A stretch of DNA of 64,000 nt from the NCBI GenBank assembly GCA_024743115.1, contig JANSXC010000003.1, positions 186,001 through 250,000 of the forward strand. The letters run 5' to 3'. This stretch comes from a bacterium (GTDB lineage: Bacteria > Planctomycetota > UBA1135 > UBA2386). Below, piece by piece: positions 35,954 through 46,500 of this stretch (the stretch's first letter is position 1; every line of letters begins with the position of its first letter). Both the position numbers and the translations under genes were made by a program. The notes under the pieces were generated by a model. That model saw only the letters and a list, made by a program, of their open reading frames with translations, was not told where the DNA came from and did not search any database.

Positions 35954-38900
35954 ATGGACAGCCAGCTGAAGGTGCACCGGGCCGACTTCCGGGCCGAGCT
36001 CGGGGCGGGTATCACCGAGTTCGATCGTGAGATCATCACGGCGATGCTCGCGGTCGATCAGGTCGGCCGCGACGAGCTGACGCAGTCGCTCGCGACGCTG
36101 CCGAACCAGCTCTACGCCGGGCTCCATCCCGAGTCGCAGAACCAGGCGAAGAGCGAGCGGCTCGGGCGCAATCACGGCAGCCTGCTGCGGCTCGTGCTCG
36201 ACACGGACCCGAACGCGGACAACTGTCCGGCCGCCTTGCCATGGGAACTGCTCGCCCGCGTGAGGAAGATCGGAGACCCCGATATCCCGATCGTCCGCCA
36301 GGTCTCACGGCGAGGACCTGGACCGTCGAGCGAACGCGGCAGCTCGCTGCCGGTCGCACGCCGAGCCCTGATCGTCATCGGCGATTACAGCCAGCTCGGC
36401 GATCAAGCGCATGACGCCGCCTGCAATCACGCTCAGGCGATCGCCCAGGCCCTGCGCGGCTTCGCCGAGGTCGTCGTGCTGACCGCGATGAGCACCAGCG
36501 CCTCCGGGTTGGAAGCGCGCGAAGTAGTCGACGTAACAACGATCATCGCAGAGCTGGAGCAGGGCTACGACCTCGTCCACTTCATCGGCCACAGCCGATT
36601 CAACCCGCTCGAGCCCGGTGTCAAGCTAACTCCCGAGACGGCGCCCAAAGCCAACGAGCTGACCGTGATCGTCCAGGGGTCACGGATGAAGAGCACGCTG
36701 GACGGCAACGAGATCGCAACGGCTCTCGCACACGGACGAACGCGCCTCGTCGTGATGGACTGCTGCTACGCCCACCGCCACTTCGCGGGCCCGATCCTCG
36801 AATCCGTAGAGCACTTCATCGGCATGAACGCAGTCACGCCGGTCGAGTTCGGACAGCTTTGGGGCCCGAAGTTCTACGAGCAGCTCGCCAAGGGCTGGTC
36901 CGTGTCCGAGGCGCTGCAGGATGCGCGCCGAGAGGTGAGAAACGGCAACCAGTATCCGCTCCTCGATTTCCTGCCCTGCCATTGGCGCGCCACCGAGGAC
37001 GACCATCCGTTCGGGAACTCCCAGGAGCTCCGACTGTGCGGCTACGTCGAGGATCTTCGGCAGCAGCAGACGCGCCGCAAGAACCCGATCCTCGGCAAAC
37101 CGGAGGCCGAGATTCATCACGTCGAGCTCCGATTCGGTGGCCGCAAGACGCCAGATGACCGGGTGGTCAAGAAGACGAAAACCGCCTACGAGCTCATCTC
37201 ACCCCGTGCTCGTTGGCTGCTTCTCGGCGACCCGGGCACCGGCAAGACCGCCACCCTCCGCCACCTCGCGCGCGAGCTGTCGGCCACCCGATCCCGCATG
37301 CCTTTTCGCCAGATCGTTCCGGTTCTGGTGTCGCTGCCCGATCTCTCGGAAGCCGAGGCCCACTCGACCGTGAACGCCATCCTCGACCCCGTGGTCGGGG
37401 ACGATGGGCTGGTGAAAGATCTCGAAGCACCCCCCGAGGGCTGCCTGCTCGTCTTCCTGATCGATGGGCTGGACGAGGCATCCGCCAAGGGCCAAGAGGT
37501 CATCCGGACCCTGCACGACGAGTACCCGGAACACGCCATTCTCGTCGCGTCACGCGCCGAGGATCGCAACCTCCTCGATGATCAGCTGGGGTTCAAGGCC
37601 ACGCGAATCCAGCCGCTCGACTCCGAGCAGCAGCTCGGCCTGTTGTGTAGTGCACTGAAGGCCATCCGTGGCACGGCCCCGGCACCGGACGACGCTCCGA
37701 CTCCAGAAGCACGCGCCAGAGATCTGCTCCGCTCGATCAAGGGCAACTCCGAAGAGCTCGCGACCCTCGCGCGGCTGCCGCTGTTCCTCGCGCTCTTCGC
37801 GCTGTTGGACGACCAACTCTCGCCGAGCACGACTCGTCGACAGCTCTTGCTCGACTCCGTCGACACGCTCCTGCACCAGCGTCATCGCCGCCCTGCGGGT
37901 GACCCCGGGTGGGCCGATGGCGAGAGTGCCCTGCCGCTGCTCGAAGCGCTTGCGCTCGACCTCACGGCGCTCGGCAAGCGGTCGGCAACCGCTGACTGGC
38001 TGAGCTACTTCTTTCCGTTCGGTGGCATTCGAGACGGCGACGGGGCCCAAGACCTGGTCGATCTGCGCGAACACCTCATCACCCAGTCGAAGTGCGACAT
38101 CGTTCGCAACTACGCGGCGTTTGGCCACGTCGGCAAGTTCCTCGAAGAGCTCAAGGGTCGAGGCCTGCTCGACCAGGAGAAACAGTCGACCGGGATCTGG
38201 AAGTTCACGCACAAGAGCTTCCAGGAGGTCTTGGCCAGCAACGCACTGAATCGCATGCCCGACGGCATGGATCACTTGTTCGACCTGCTGAGCAAGCAGC
38301 TCGGATCCGACCGCTTCGAGAAGCGGCCGGGACCCGATCGGGAAGAGTACGATCGCATGATCGCGACCTGGGCAGAGCCGCTGGCGTTCTGGGTCGCATC
38401 CGCCCCGGAAGGCCGCGCGCAACACAACCGCGTGTGGAAGCTGGTCCGTGTGAACGGCGATCTCGCCCTACGCGCCGCGATCTATGCCAACATCCGGAAC
38501 GTCGAACTCCTGCAACAGCTCCTGGCGAAGGGCTCGAAGTCCAATCGGAGCATGATCGAGCAGCTCGATCGGCTTTCGACCGACAACCTCTGCAAGACTC
38601 GAACGGTCATCGCTCAGCTCAAAGAGCAACTCACCCCGGAAGGACTCTTCGATACCGACGACGCGCTCGCCAGTCTCGTGCAACGCGACGAGAGCGACGA
38701 AGAAGGCCACCTGTCGGAAGCCGCAGAAGAAGCACAGGCCGCCCGCGACTGGATGTGGAGCCGGTACAAGATCGATCCGGGCCCATGGCTGCACGTACCC
38801 GGAAGGCCACACCTACAGCTTTGGCGGGAGATCGGAGCGCCGTCGACGGCCGATTTGCCCGGACCGTTCTGGATCATGAGTGTGCCGGTCACCAGAGCCA

Positions 38901-39499
38901 TGTTCGCGTTGTTCGACACCGACGTGGCTGCCCAGAATCGACTGGTTGAGTTCCCTGCCCTCGTCCGCTGGCGAACGGCGCACTGTTTCGCCCGCTGGCT
39001 CGACCACAATCGCGAACCCTTGTTCGAGTGCCTGCGGACGAACGGGGTCTCCCCGCGCCTGACGTTCGAGGCCTGGCAGATCCGCCTGCCCACCGCGCAG
39101 GAATGGCGCTTCGCGGCATCCGACGGCAAGTACACGAGCTACGTCGACGGGATCGATGTCGAAGGACTCGGTCCGAATCCGCTGGAGGACTTCGCGGTGT
39201 TCACGACCGACCGCACTGCGAAGGCGCCGATGCAACCGGCTCGGGTCGCCTCGAAGCGCGCCGGTCGCAACGGTTTGTTCGATGTCCACGGCAACGTTCT
39301 GGAGTGGGTCAGCGACTCACTGGAACGCGCGGGTGACCTCTACCGGCAGGCCATGGGCGGCAGCTGCAGGAGCCTGCTCCATCAGTGCGCGCTGGACCGC
39401 ACGGTCGAGATCCCGGACGAAGCCAACGACGAGCTGGATCTGCAGTCCAAATACCTGACCGGCGTCCGCCTCGTGATCGCTCCGCGGCGGCAGCAGTAG
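35954..39499 (+). CDS. CHAT protease - NACHT NTPase - FGE-sulfatase-like fusion protein
   Basis: About 1181 residues from ATG 35954. Domain order: CHAT (caspase-like peptidase) with YDLVHFIGHSRF (His213) and LVVMDCCYA (Cys270/271) as the likely dyad; NACHT-type STAND ATPase with Walker A LLLGDPGTGKT (425-432) and Walker B LVFLIDGLDE (499-508); a helical region; and a formylglycine-generating-enzyme-like C-terminus (about 965-1181) with RLPTAQEW, GLFDVHGNVLEWVSD and GGSCRS...GVRLVIA. Such fusions are NLR-like: a sensor domain oligomerises through the NACHT ATPase and activates the protease. Here the FGE-like domain is the probable sensor or binding part. The ribosome binding site is weak. Confidence 0.85.
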   Translation: MDSQLKVHRADFRAELGAGITEFDREIITAMLAVDQVGRDELTQSLATLPNQLYAGLHPESQNQAKSERLGRNHGSLLRLVLDTDPNADNCPAALPWELLARVRKIGDPDIPIVRQVSRRGPGPSSERGSSLPVARRALIVIGDYSQLGDQAHDAACNHAQAIAQALRGFAEVVVLTAMSTSASGLEAREVVDVTTIIAELEQGYDLVHFIGHSRFNPLEPGVKLTPETAPKANELTVIVQGSRMKSTLDGNEIATALAHGRTRLVVMDCCYAHRHFAGPILESVEHFIGMNAVTPVEFGQLWGPKFYEQLAKGWSVSEALQDARREVRNGNQYPLLDFLPCHWRATEDDHPFGNSQELRLCGYVEDLRQQQTRRKNPILGKPEAEIHHVELRFGGRKTPDDRVVKKTKTAYELISPRARWLLLGDPGTGKTATLRHLARELSATRSRMPFRQIVPVLVSLPDLSEAEAHSTVNAILDPVVGDDGLVKDLEAPPEGCLLVFLIDGLDEASAKGQEVIRTLHDEYPEHAILVASRAEDRNLLDDQLGFKATRIQPLDSEQQLGLLCSALKAIRGTAPAPDDAPTPEARARDLLRSIKGNSEELATLARLPLFLALFALLDDQLSPSTTRRQLLLDSVDTLLHQRHRRPAGDPGWADGESALPLLEALALDLTALGKRSATADWLSYFFPFGGIRDGDGAQDLVDLREHLITQSKCDIVRNYAAFGHVGKFLEELKGRGLLDQEKQSTGIWKFTHKSFQEVLASNALNRMPDGMDHLFDLLSKQLGSDRFEKRPGPDREEYDRMIATWAEPLAFWVASAPEGRAQHNRVWKLVRVNGDLALRAAIYANIRNVELLQQLLAKGSKSNRSMIEQLDRLSTDNLCKTRTVIAQLKEQLTPEGLFDTDDALASLVQRDESDEEGHLSEAAEEAQAARDWMWSRYKIDPGPWLHVPGRPHLQLWREIGAPSTADLPGPFWIMSVPVTRAMFALFDTDVAAQNRLVEFPALVRWRTAHCFARWLDHNREPLFECLRTNGVSPRLTFEAWQIRLPTAQEWRFAASDGKYTSYVDGIDVEGLGPNPLEDFAVFTTDRTAKAPMQPARVASKRAGRNGLFDVHGNVLEWVSDSLERAGDLYRQAMGGSCRSLLHQCALDRTVEIPDEANDELDLQSKYLTGVRLVIAPRRQQ

Positions 39500-39526
39500 C
39501 TCGGGACAGCTCCGAGCCACGCTCGG

Positions 39527-40324
39527 TCAGAACCGCACGCCGCCGCTCACGAACAGACCCGAGAACTCGTTTTCGATCCCCGGCAATGACGAGCCACCTG
39601 CGTTCCGGGTCGCTTCGTTGAACCGAATCCGGCGGTCCATGTAACCCACGCCGATGAAGACTCCATCGTACTCGAATCGTGTTCCGATCTCGTAGTTGAT
39701 CTGTCGCGACGACGCTTCGAACGTGTCGTTCACACCGTCGACCTCGGCCTCCGCCACGCCGACGCCAAACCCTCCGCCCGCGTAGACCGACCACAGGTAG
39801 TCCTCGCCGTAGAGCAGGCGCAGCTCGGGCTCGACTTCGAGACGAAAGCCGAGTGCGGTCCACTCGGTATCCGCAGCCGGTGAAGCACCGCCGGCGTCGA
39901 GCTCGAGCGACTGGATCGTGATCCCGCCACGCAGCGGAATCGTGAACAGATCCCCGCCGCCGAGGTGGCCGTAGACGTAACCGAAACCATCGACCAGCCG
40001 CGACTCGGTCATCGCGGCGGCTCCGAAGAGATCGTCCTCCGAGCGATGCGCCACCACGTCGATCCCGAGCCCCACCTTGCGCTTCTTCGGCACGCCTTCG
40101 ATGCGGACGCGAAAGCCGTTGGCATCCGCGTCGCCATCTGCCGAGCTGGAACGCGTGTCATGGGTCACCGTTCCCGGGGACCAGCCGAGCAGGAACTGAA
40201 AACGCGGGTGGCCGCGCGGCTCGAGATCCTCGTCGTAGGTCTGAGGCGAACTCTCGCAGCCCGAGAGCGCGAACATCAGGGACGCCGCAATCGGGAACAG
40301 GAACGGTTGCAGACGAAGAGTCAT
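39527..40324 (-). CDS. Outer-membrane beta-barrel-like lipoprotein
   Basis: 265 residues. A lipoprotein signal (SLMFALSGC) is followed by alternating hydrophobic strands and a terminal aromatic (FVSGGVRF), the pattern of small outer-membrane barrels. Resembles in plan the two barrel-like lipoproteins at 50149-51749. Last gene of the GTPase operon; its start overlaps the upstream stop as ATGA. Role in a trans-envelope complex is inferred. Confidence 0.6.
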   Translation of the reverse strand: MTLRLQPFLFPIAASLMFALSGCESSPQTYDEDLEPRGHPRFQFLLGWSPGTVTHDTRSSSADGDADANGFRVRIEGVPKKRKVGLGIDVVAHRSEDDLFGAAAMTESRLVDGFGYVYGHLGGGDLFTIPLRGGITIQSLELDAGGASPAADTEWTALGFRLEVEPELRLLYGEDYLWSVYAGGGFGVGVAEAEVDGVNDTFEASSRQINYEIGTRFEYDGVFIGVGYMDRRIRFNEATRNAGGSSLPGIENEFSGLFVSGGVRF

Positions 40325-41007
40325 CGCCGACCTCCCGCGGCCATGAGGAACGGCGCTCGCGGCACAACGAACTCGACGGCGGGCAGCGACTCACCTTCGA
40401 TCGCCAGATTGATGCCGACGTTCCCGGCCTTGCTCCGCGCGAGATCTCGGCAGGTGTCTTCATCCACCACGATCTTGATCAAGCCGGTTTCGGGCAAGGT
40501 CGTGACTCCTACCCGCGCGCGTGCGCCGACCAGAGTCGCGTCGTTGATCGACCAGCGGACCTCCATGGGATACGGGATCTCGATCGCGTCGTCACGCGTG
40601 CGGGCAAGCCGGCGCACGTCCGCCGGGATGCCGCGCGGCGCCTTTTCGTATCCCGGCTGACTCGGGTCCGCGAAACGTTGGTAGGTCTTCGGTCGGCTGC
40701 AGGACAACAGTCCGCGACTGCGCCGGGCCCGATGATCGACGCGTTCGTACTCGTGCCAGATCTGGACGACGTCGACGAGTCTGGCGTCCACTTCGACGCG
40801 AACCTCACGGCCAACGCGGATTGCGCGTTTGTCGGTCGCCCGCAACGCCTTGCCCGCTGGCCCCTCGTGCTGCGCGACGTGACGCCAGACAGGTTCTCCG
40901 ACGAATGCACCCGAATCGGTCGTGCAACAACCGGCAAGAACGACGGCAACCGCAGACGCCAACCAGGCGCCGGCGAACCGTGACGGCAAACGAACGGCAT
41001 CCTTCAT
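40321..41007 (-). CDS. Lipoprotein of unknown function in GTPase operon
   Basis: 228 residues from ATG 41007 (GGGGAG upstream). Lipobox VLAGC at about 22-26. The mature part is a mixed alpha/beta sequence with HEYERVDHRARRS and a C-terminal FVVPRAPFLMAAGG. Start overlaps the preceding stop as ATGA. No recognised domain. Likely periplasmic face of the outer or inner membrane. Confidence 0.6.
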   Translation of the reverse strand: MKDAVRLPSRFAGAWLASAVAVVLAGCCTTDSGAFVGEPVWRHVAQHEGPAGKALRATDKRAIRVGREVRVEVDARLVDVVQIWHEYERVDHRARRSRGLLSCSRPKTYQRFADPSQPGYEKAPRGIPADVRRLARTRDDAIEIPYPMEVRWSINDATLVGARARVGVTTLPETGLIKIVVDEDTCRDLARSKAGNVGINLAIEGESLPAVEFVVPRAPFLMAAGGRR

Positions 41008-43034
41008 AGCAAGGCTCCCCCACCGAACTTGACGAACAGAGCAGCGGCGACAGCGAGCGTGAGCACCAGGAGCAAGAACCACAGCATGACACGGTCGCCG
41101 GCCGGCCGCTCTGCACCGTACTGGCCCCGAGGTCTGTGGGACGGCCCTTTCTGACGCGATGACCGCCGGAACGGCCAGAACCACCGCGTCCACGATCGAC
41201 GTTTGGGCTTCTGCGCCCGATCGGCTGACGCCAACCCCGCCGCCGCGGCTGCGGGGGAATGCGGACTCCGCGACAGCCAGCCGTCCAGCAGTTGGATAGC
41301 CCGTGCAACCGGAGATCCCGGCTGATGACTCTCGCCGGCCGTCAACAGTCGGCGGATCACTTTCAGGGCAGGGGCCGCTTCCGCGGGCGGCTTCGCGTCG
41401 CGAGTGATTCGATCGAAGACGAGCGCAGCGCACTGGTCCGAGCTCCGCTGCAGCCAATGAGGCACGTTCGAGTCGGTACCGAGATCGGCATCGCCCAATG
41501 CGTCCAGGACCAACCCGACGGCCTTCTCTCTGGCTACTCCGGGGTAGCCGTCGTTCACGAGCAGGTCCAGAATCTGCAGCGCCTCCGCGTTGGCGAGTTC
41601 GCCGCGCTCCTCGAACCACGACTCGACCCAGTCGGGCCGTTCCGCCTCGACGAGATCGAGCAGTCGGTCACGCCGGATACGAGCCAGGTCCGCCTCATCG
41701 AGGCCGACTTCGATTTGGTTTGCAGTCATGCGACGCAGCGCGTCTTCCGAGTGACGCCACGCGAACCACTCGATCGCTTGCAGCTGGTCGCGTGAGATCG
41801 GCGCCTCCGATTCCAGCACCGCGACGAACAAACCCGCAATCGATGGATCATCGAGCTTCAGGCAAACGCCGAGATCTTGTGAGAACGGCGGCAAGACGTC
41901 GGGGGTCACGCTCCTGGCGCCCGCCCAGCCGGCCAACAACGCCCGGCCACGCAGCGCCGCAACCGCGCCGGCCTCGCACAAGAACTCGTCGACTCCGTCC
42001 AGGATCCCGGCAGTCAGCTCGGCTCGAGCGCTCCCCTCCAGCAGACTCACCACGCGCTGTCTGGCCTTGGGTGTAAACGTCTCTTCCAACGTCAACGCCC
42101 GTCCGAGCAACCGGCCCGCGGCAGTCAGCTCGACCTCGTCCCCATCCCAGGTACTGACCAGAGACTCCACCGCGCTCACGATCTTCTTCCAGTTCTCGCT
42201 GCGCTCGAGCCCGGACAGTTCGCGGCGTGCGCTCAGCCACGCCGTCAGTTCGTCCGCGGTCGCGCCGCGAGGCCAACTCCTTTCGAGCCGCTCCGCCACC
42301 GAGGCGACGGCGCGCGGCTCCTGCATCAGCAGCCACTCGATCTCCGCCAGCAAGTTCGTGGGTTCGCCGGCCCCGTGAGTCGGCTCGAGGGCACCGACCA
42401 AATCCAGCTTCGTCGCTTCTTCGCTGAAGTCGGCCGTCGCGAACGTGAACGATCGGCGACGGTCGATCGACATGACACCGATCGCCAACTCGGCCCCTAG
42501 CATGGCCACTTCGCTGCGAACCGAACCCGGAACCTGGCCGTCGAGCAGCACGGCGGCAACGACGGGAGCAACCTCGGCCGCCAGATCCGATTGCAACGGC
42601 AACTGCCGCAGTCGATCGACCCGGGGTGCAGAACCCGGCGACAGATCATGCGCGAGCTCCGCGCGTTTGGGCGGCAACGGACCGCAGCTCCCCCGCACCG
42701 AAGCAAGCAGCGCGAACGGGTCGAAGTCCACCAACGCGTAGTCTTCGTGACTCACGAGGAACGCGTGAGTCACGACCAGGCCAGCGCGAGTCCCGGGCGT
42801 CGCATCGGGGTTCGTCACCAGAATCGCGTAGCGTGCGCCGAGGTCCACCACGGTGATGGCCTCGGCAGCGAGCATCGCGCCACTGCCTTGGTCCGACAAT
42901 CCCATCAAGGCCTGGCGTTCCTCCCGCGTCATCGGCGCCGAAGTCGCGATCACCTTGAATCCCAGGTCGCCCGGACAACCGAACACCACGTGCTCGACCC
43001 GGCCGACGTTGTCGCTCCGCGATACCGAGCTCAT
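41004..43034 (-). CDS. GAP1-like protein with C-terminal membrane anchor
   Basis: 676 residues from ATG 43034. The N-terminus, VEHVVFGCPGDLGFKVIATS...GLSDQGSG...GLVVTHAFLVSHEDYA, resembles the GTPase-associated protein 1 N-terminal domain, a family named for association with Ras-like GTPases in bacterial conflict loci. The middle is helical. The end has an Arg/Lys-rich linker and one membrane helix (MLWFLLLVLTLAVAAALFV), leaving the bulk in the cytoplasm. It is coupled on both sides by ATGA overlaps and lies one gene away from the large GTPase, which supports the assignment. The family call is from memory of motifs, not a search. Confidence 0.6.
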   Translation of the reverse strand: MSSVSRSDNVGRVEHVVFGCPGDLGFKVIATSAPMTREERQALMGLSDQGSGAMLAAEAITVVDLGARYAILVTNPDATPGTRAGLVVTHAFLVSHEDYALVDFDPFALLASVRGSCGPLPPKRAELAHDLSPGSAPRVDRLRQLPLQSDLAAEVAPVVAAVLLDGQVPGSVRSEVAMLGAELAIGVMSIDRRRSFTFATADFSEEATKLDLVGALEPTHGAGEPTNLLAEIEWLLMQEPRAVASVAERLERSWPRGATADELTAWLSARRELSGLERSENWKKIVSAVESLVSTWDGDEVELTAAGRLLGRALTLEETFTPKARQRVVSLLEGSARAELTAGILDGVDEFLCEAGAVAALRGRALLAGWAGARSVTPDVLPPFSQDLGVCLKLDDPSIAGLFVAVLESEAPISRDQLQAIEWFAWRHSEDALRRMTANQIEVGLDEADLARIRRDRLLDLVEAERPDWVESWFEERGELANAEALQILDLLVNDGYPGVAREKAVGLVLDALGDADLGTDSNVPHWLQRSSDQCAALVFDRITRDAKPPAEAAPALKVIRRLLTAGESHQPGSPVARAIQLLDGWLSRSPHSPAAAAAGLASADRAQKPKRRSWTRWFWPFRRSSRQKGPSHRPRGQYGAERPAGDRVMLWFLLLVLTLAVAAALFVKFGGGALL

Positions 43035-43567
43035 TTGCCCTTCATCGCATGAAAGTAGGAGACCGGAATGCTCAGCGGCTCGATCTCCGGATCGATCTCC
43101 CGGTCCTTCCATCGAAACGTGTCGAACCGCAGGATCACGTTGGTGACCTTGTCGTCGTAGACCGCGACCATCTCGCGAAATTTGGCGAGCGGCACTTCGA
43201 ACCGGCCGCCCTGCACGTCGATCTCGAGACCGTGAGGCGACTTGCCCAGGATCAACGTCGCCGTCATCTCGGCATCGACGTCGTCGCGAATCTTCGGAAC
43301 CGTATGGAACGGCTCCTCCTCGCGTTCGCTGTAGCCGTCCTTCCAGCGCAGCTCCTTGAACGACAGCTCGTCCGTTTCGACCAGCACGCGGCCAGTCAAC
43401 ACGCCACGCTCGAGCTGCTGGCGTTCCTTCGCGAGCGAGAACACCGCGGTCCGCATGACCTCTTCCTTGACGGTCTCCACCTGGTCGCGAAAGCCGCGAC
43501 AGCCGGCGAGCAACAGCGAGCAGGCACCAACGGTCACCAGAGAATGGGACAAGGGAACACGGGTCAT
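43031..43567 (-). CDS. Small lipoprotein in GTPase operon
   Basis: 178 residues from ATG 43567. Lipobox LLLAGC ends a standard lipoprotein signal (VTVGACSLLLAGC). The mature protein is a compact beta-rich domain (GVLTGRVLVETDELSFKEL, TATLILGKSPHGLEIDVQGG, VTNVILRFDTFRW). No family recognised; size and position recall lipoproteins that contact a large inner-membrane partner. Overlaps neighbours by ATGA on both ends. Confidence 0.6.
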   Translation of the reverse strand: MTRVPLSHSLVTVGACSLLLAGCRGFRDQVETVKEEVMRTAVFSLAKERQQLERGVLTGRVLVETDELSFKELRWKDGYSEREEEPFHTVPKIRDDVDAEMTATLILGKSPHGLEIDVQGGRFEVPLAKFREMVAVYDDKVTNVILRFDTFRWKDREIDPEIEPLSIPVSYFHAMKGK

Positions 43568-46500
43568 TGCAGCTCCTTGGGAATCACGTCGTAGACAACT
43601 CGGATCGCTACTCGGCCAGGAGCAGTCCCACTGCTCGTCCATTCACTCATCCGGTCAGGCCCGTCCTTGTAGGGCGCATAGTGGTGGATGACCTCGCCCG
43701 ATCTCAGGTTCGTGACATCCCGGACCCACTGGTGAAAGTCACCGTGCAGATCGCGCCAGGTCTCGACCCGCAGCTTGCGAAGCGCCACGAGCTGTCGGTA
43801 GGTCGGTAGCTTGCCGCCCAGCGATTTCACGTAGCTCGCAGCGGCGACCCTGAGCATCCCGATGGCCACACCTTGCCTCACGTTCGCCCGATACTGCCCC
43901 TTCTGGCTGGCCGACAAACCGCCCAGCCACCGCTGGTAGTCGGCGTGCGTGACGAGATCGACGGCGCAGTAGTAGGGCATGACACCGCGCACCAGGGCCG
44001 TCCCCTTCAGCCGCTGCAGGTGCGCGAGCGCCGCCGTGCGCTGGGCGGCCGTGAGCAGCATGCCGCTCCACTGCCGCACCGCCTCGAGCCGGCCGGCCCG
44101 CAGGTTGCTGCGGACACCCTCGATCGCGATCGCGGCAACCGCTCGATCGACGGCACCAGCGACCGCCGCTTCGATAGTCCCGGCGCGATCGCCGAACTCG
44201 TGGATACTGTTCAGGTAGGCTCGATCCTTGGCGCGTCTCGCGATCTCCTTCTCGAGCAGCGCGACTCGCCTGGCCTTGCCAGAAGGATCGACCGCCACCG
44301 CCTTCTCGAAGCAGTCGATCGCCTTGTCGACTCGGGAGGCCCCGATCTCCAGCAGCGTCATCTGCTCGTAGATCGGACCCAGAGCGGACCGCAGCGCCTT
44401 CTCGAGTGTCGGCTCCAGCTGCCGGTTCAGGAGCTCGAACAGCGTCTGCCGCAGTTCCGATTGGGCAGTCGCCTGAGCAACGGACTTCTGGATGAGTTCG
44501 CGCCGCCGCGCCGCACCCTGGGGTGCGTATTCGGCGGCGCGCTGGAGCAGTCCGGCTGCTTCGTCGATCTTCGCCGCGTTCGGCCGCGGCGTCGCCGACA
44601 GCAGACCGATAGCTCGCCGTTCGAATGCGGGAGCCGCCGCGCGCCGAACGGCATCCGCGACCCCCGCGTCATGGCGACGGATCACCGGCTCATTTTCCAG
44701 GAACCAGGACCTCAAGCCGGCGGCGGTCTCGACCCGAGCCAGCACCGGTGCCAGCGCTTCGACGCGGCCGTCGCCACCGGCCGGATCCAACGCGACCGCG
44801 ATGCGCAGGCGGGCGACGAACCGTGACCGCCCCGCCTCACCGCCCTGCTTGCCGAGGCCCGCGACGGCGCCACCGAAGAGCAGCCGCCCGACGGCCGGTC
44901 GATCGTTGCGAGCAAACAACAGCCCGGGATCGTCATGGCGGAACTGCGCACAGTCCTCGAGCACGACCCGAAGCTCGGGCAAGAGGAAGACGTTGTTCTT
45001 CCGCACCAGCGCCGACACCAGCGTGCGCACCCGGCTCCTCGCCCGGCGGCGGATCGATTCGGGCAGAGTCACCGCATCGGATTTCCAGCGAACCGCCCAG
45101 AGCATCTCGGTCAGCAGCCGGATCGGACTCTCGGGTTGAGCGCGCGTGTTCAGCCGCACGACCACTCGCAACAGCCGATCGCTCGTCGTCTTCGGGGAAC
45201 GGAAGTCGATCCGCGCCGCGATCTGCTCGAACAGCTCGGCCGACAGTTTCGGCGCGGCCTCGACGACCGCGTTGACGAGCCGTCGACGCTCCGGGCTCGG
45301 TTCGTCCGCCAGCACGCGGATGACGAGCTCCGGCTCGACCGACTCGCCGGACGCGATCTGCGCGAGAGCCTGCTCTGCCAGCTCGCCTTGAACGCGCTGC
45401 TGTCGACCGCCCACCTGACCGATCAGTTCGGCATCCAACCGCGGAGCCGGCGCGTGCTCCCGCACGAGGTCCATGACGTGGAGGCAACGGTCGAGCCCGC
45501 GCGAGTGTTCGGCCGCGTTCCGGCCACGCATCAGCTCCTCGTAACGGCCGATGTACGCCCGGCGGGCGTCGGCTCCGAGCGGCCCGAACAGGAGCGCGAA
45601 GTCGGCCTCCGTAAGCGTCTCCGCGTCGGCGACCGCCACGTCGACACGTTGTTCGAAGGCCAGGGCGAGGATCGCCAGCCGATCGAGCAGGTTGGCCTGC
45701 GGTTTGTCGCCGAACGCGGCGCGGGCAGCCACGGTGAACAGCTCGCGGTCGCGATTGCGAACCGCCGAGCGCAACCAGGAGTGCCCGAACAGCGCGGCGA
45801 GACGCGCCGCGGTCGTCGAATCACGATCGACAACGAACGTCGCTTTCAGCCGCTCGAGAGAGCCCGCGGCGAGCACACCCCGTAGTTCCGCAGCGAATCG
45901 ACGGGAGAACTCGCCCTTGGCCGCGGCGAGTGCGCCCAGCGCCTGTTCGAGCGCCGCAGGGGCGAGCTTCTCGAGTCCGTTGGCGGCGACCTGGGAGAGT
46001 TCGGCGACGGTGAAGTCCGTGACTTCGTGAATCAACCAGGCGGCATACTCGTCGAAGCGCCGCAGGACGGTCTGCAAGCCGGACCAGTCGCCCAGCAGAC
46101 CGAGATCGCGCCTGGCCAGCGCCAGGAAGATCCTGCCGGTCAGTTCGACGGGCAACGGTTCGCCAGTACGCCGCAGCAGTCGCTCGAGCTTCGTGACGGC
46201 GGCGTTCGACGGCAGGGCGAGCAGCAGCAGCTCCGCCCGCTCCGCAGCGACCCGCCGCCGCGCCCACGAGTCCAGCGACGCAGCGAAACGCGACTCGGCA
46301 GCGCGCTGCGCGAGCGCCGACTCCAACTGCAAGGCGGCAGCGGGAGTGATCGTCCCGGCCGCCCGGGCCTTGTCCGTCGGCCCGAGCGCCATCGCAAGCG
46401 CCGCCTGCCGGCCCCAGGGACTGCGTCGCGCGTGCTGCCGCAGTCGCTCGAAGTACGCCGTCGAAAGCTGCTCGGCGGACTCGAGGTCGAGCGCCCGGTC

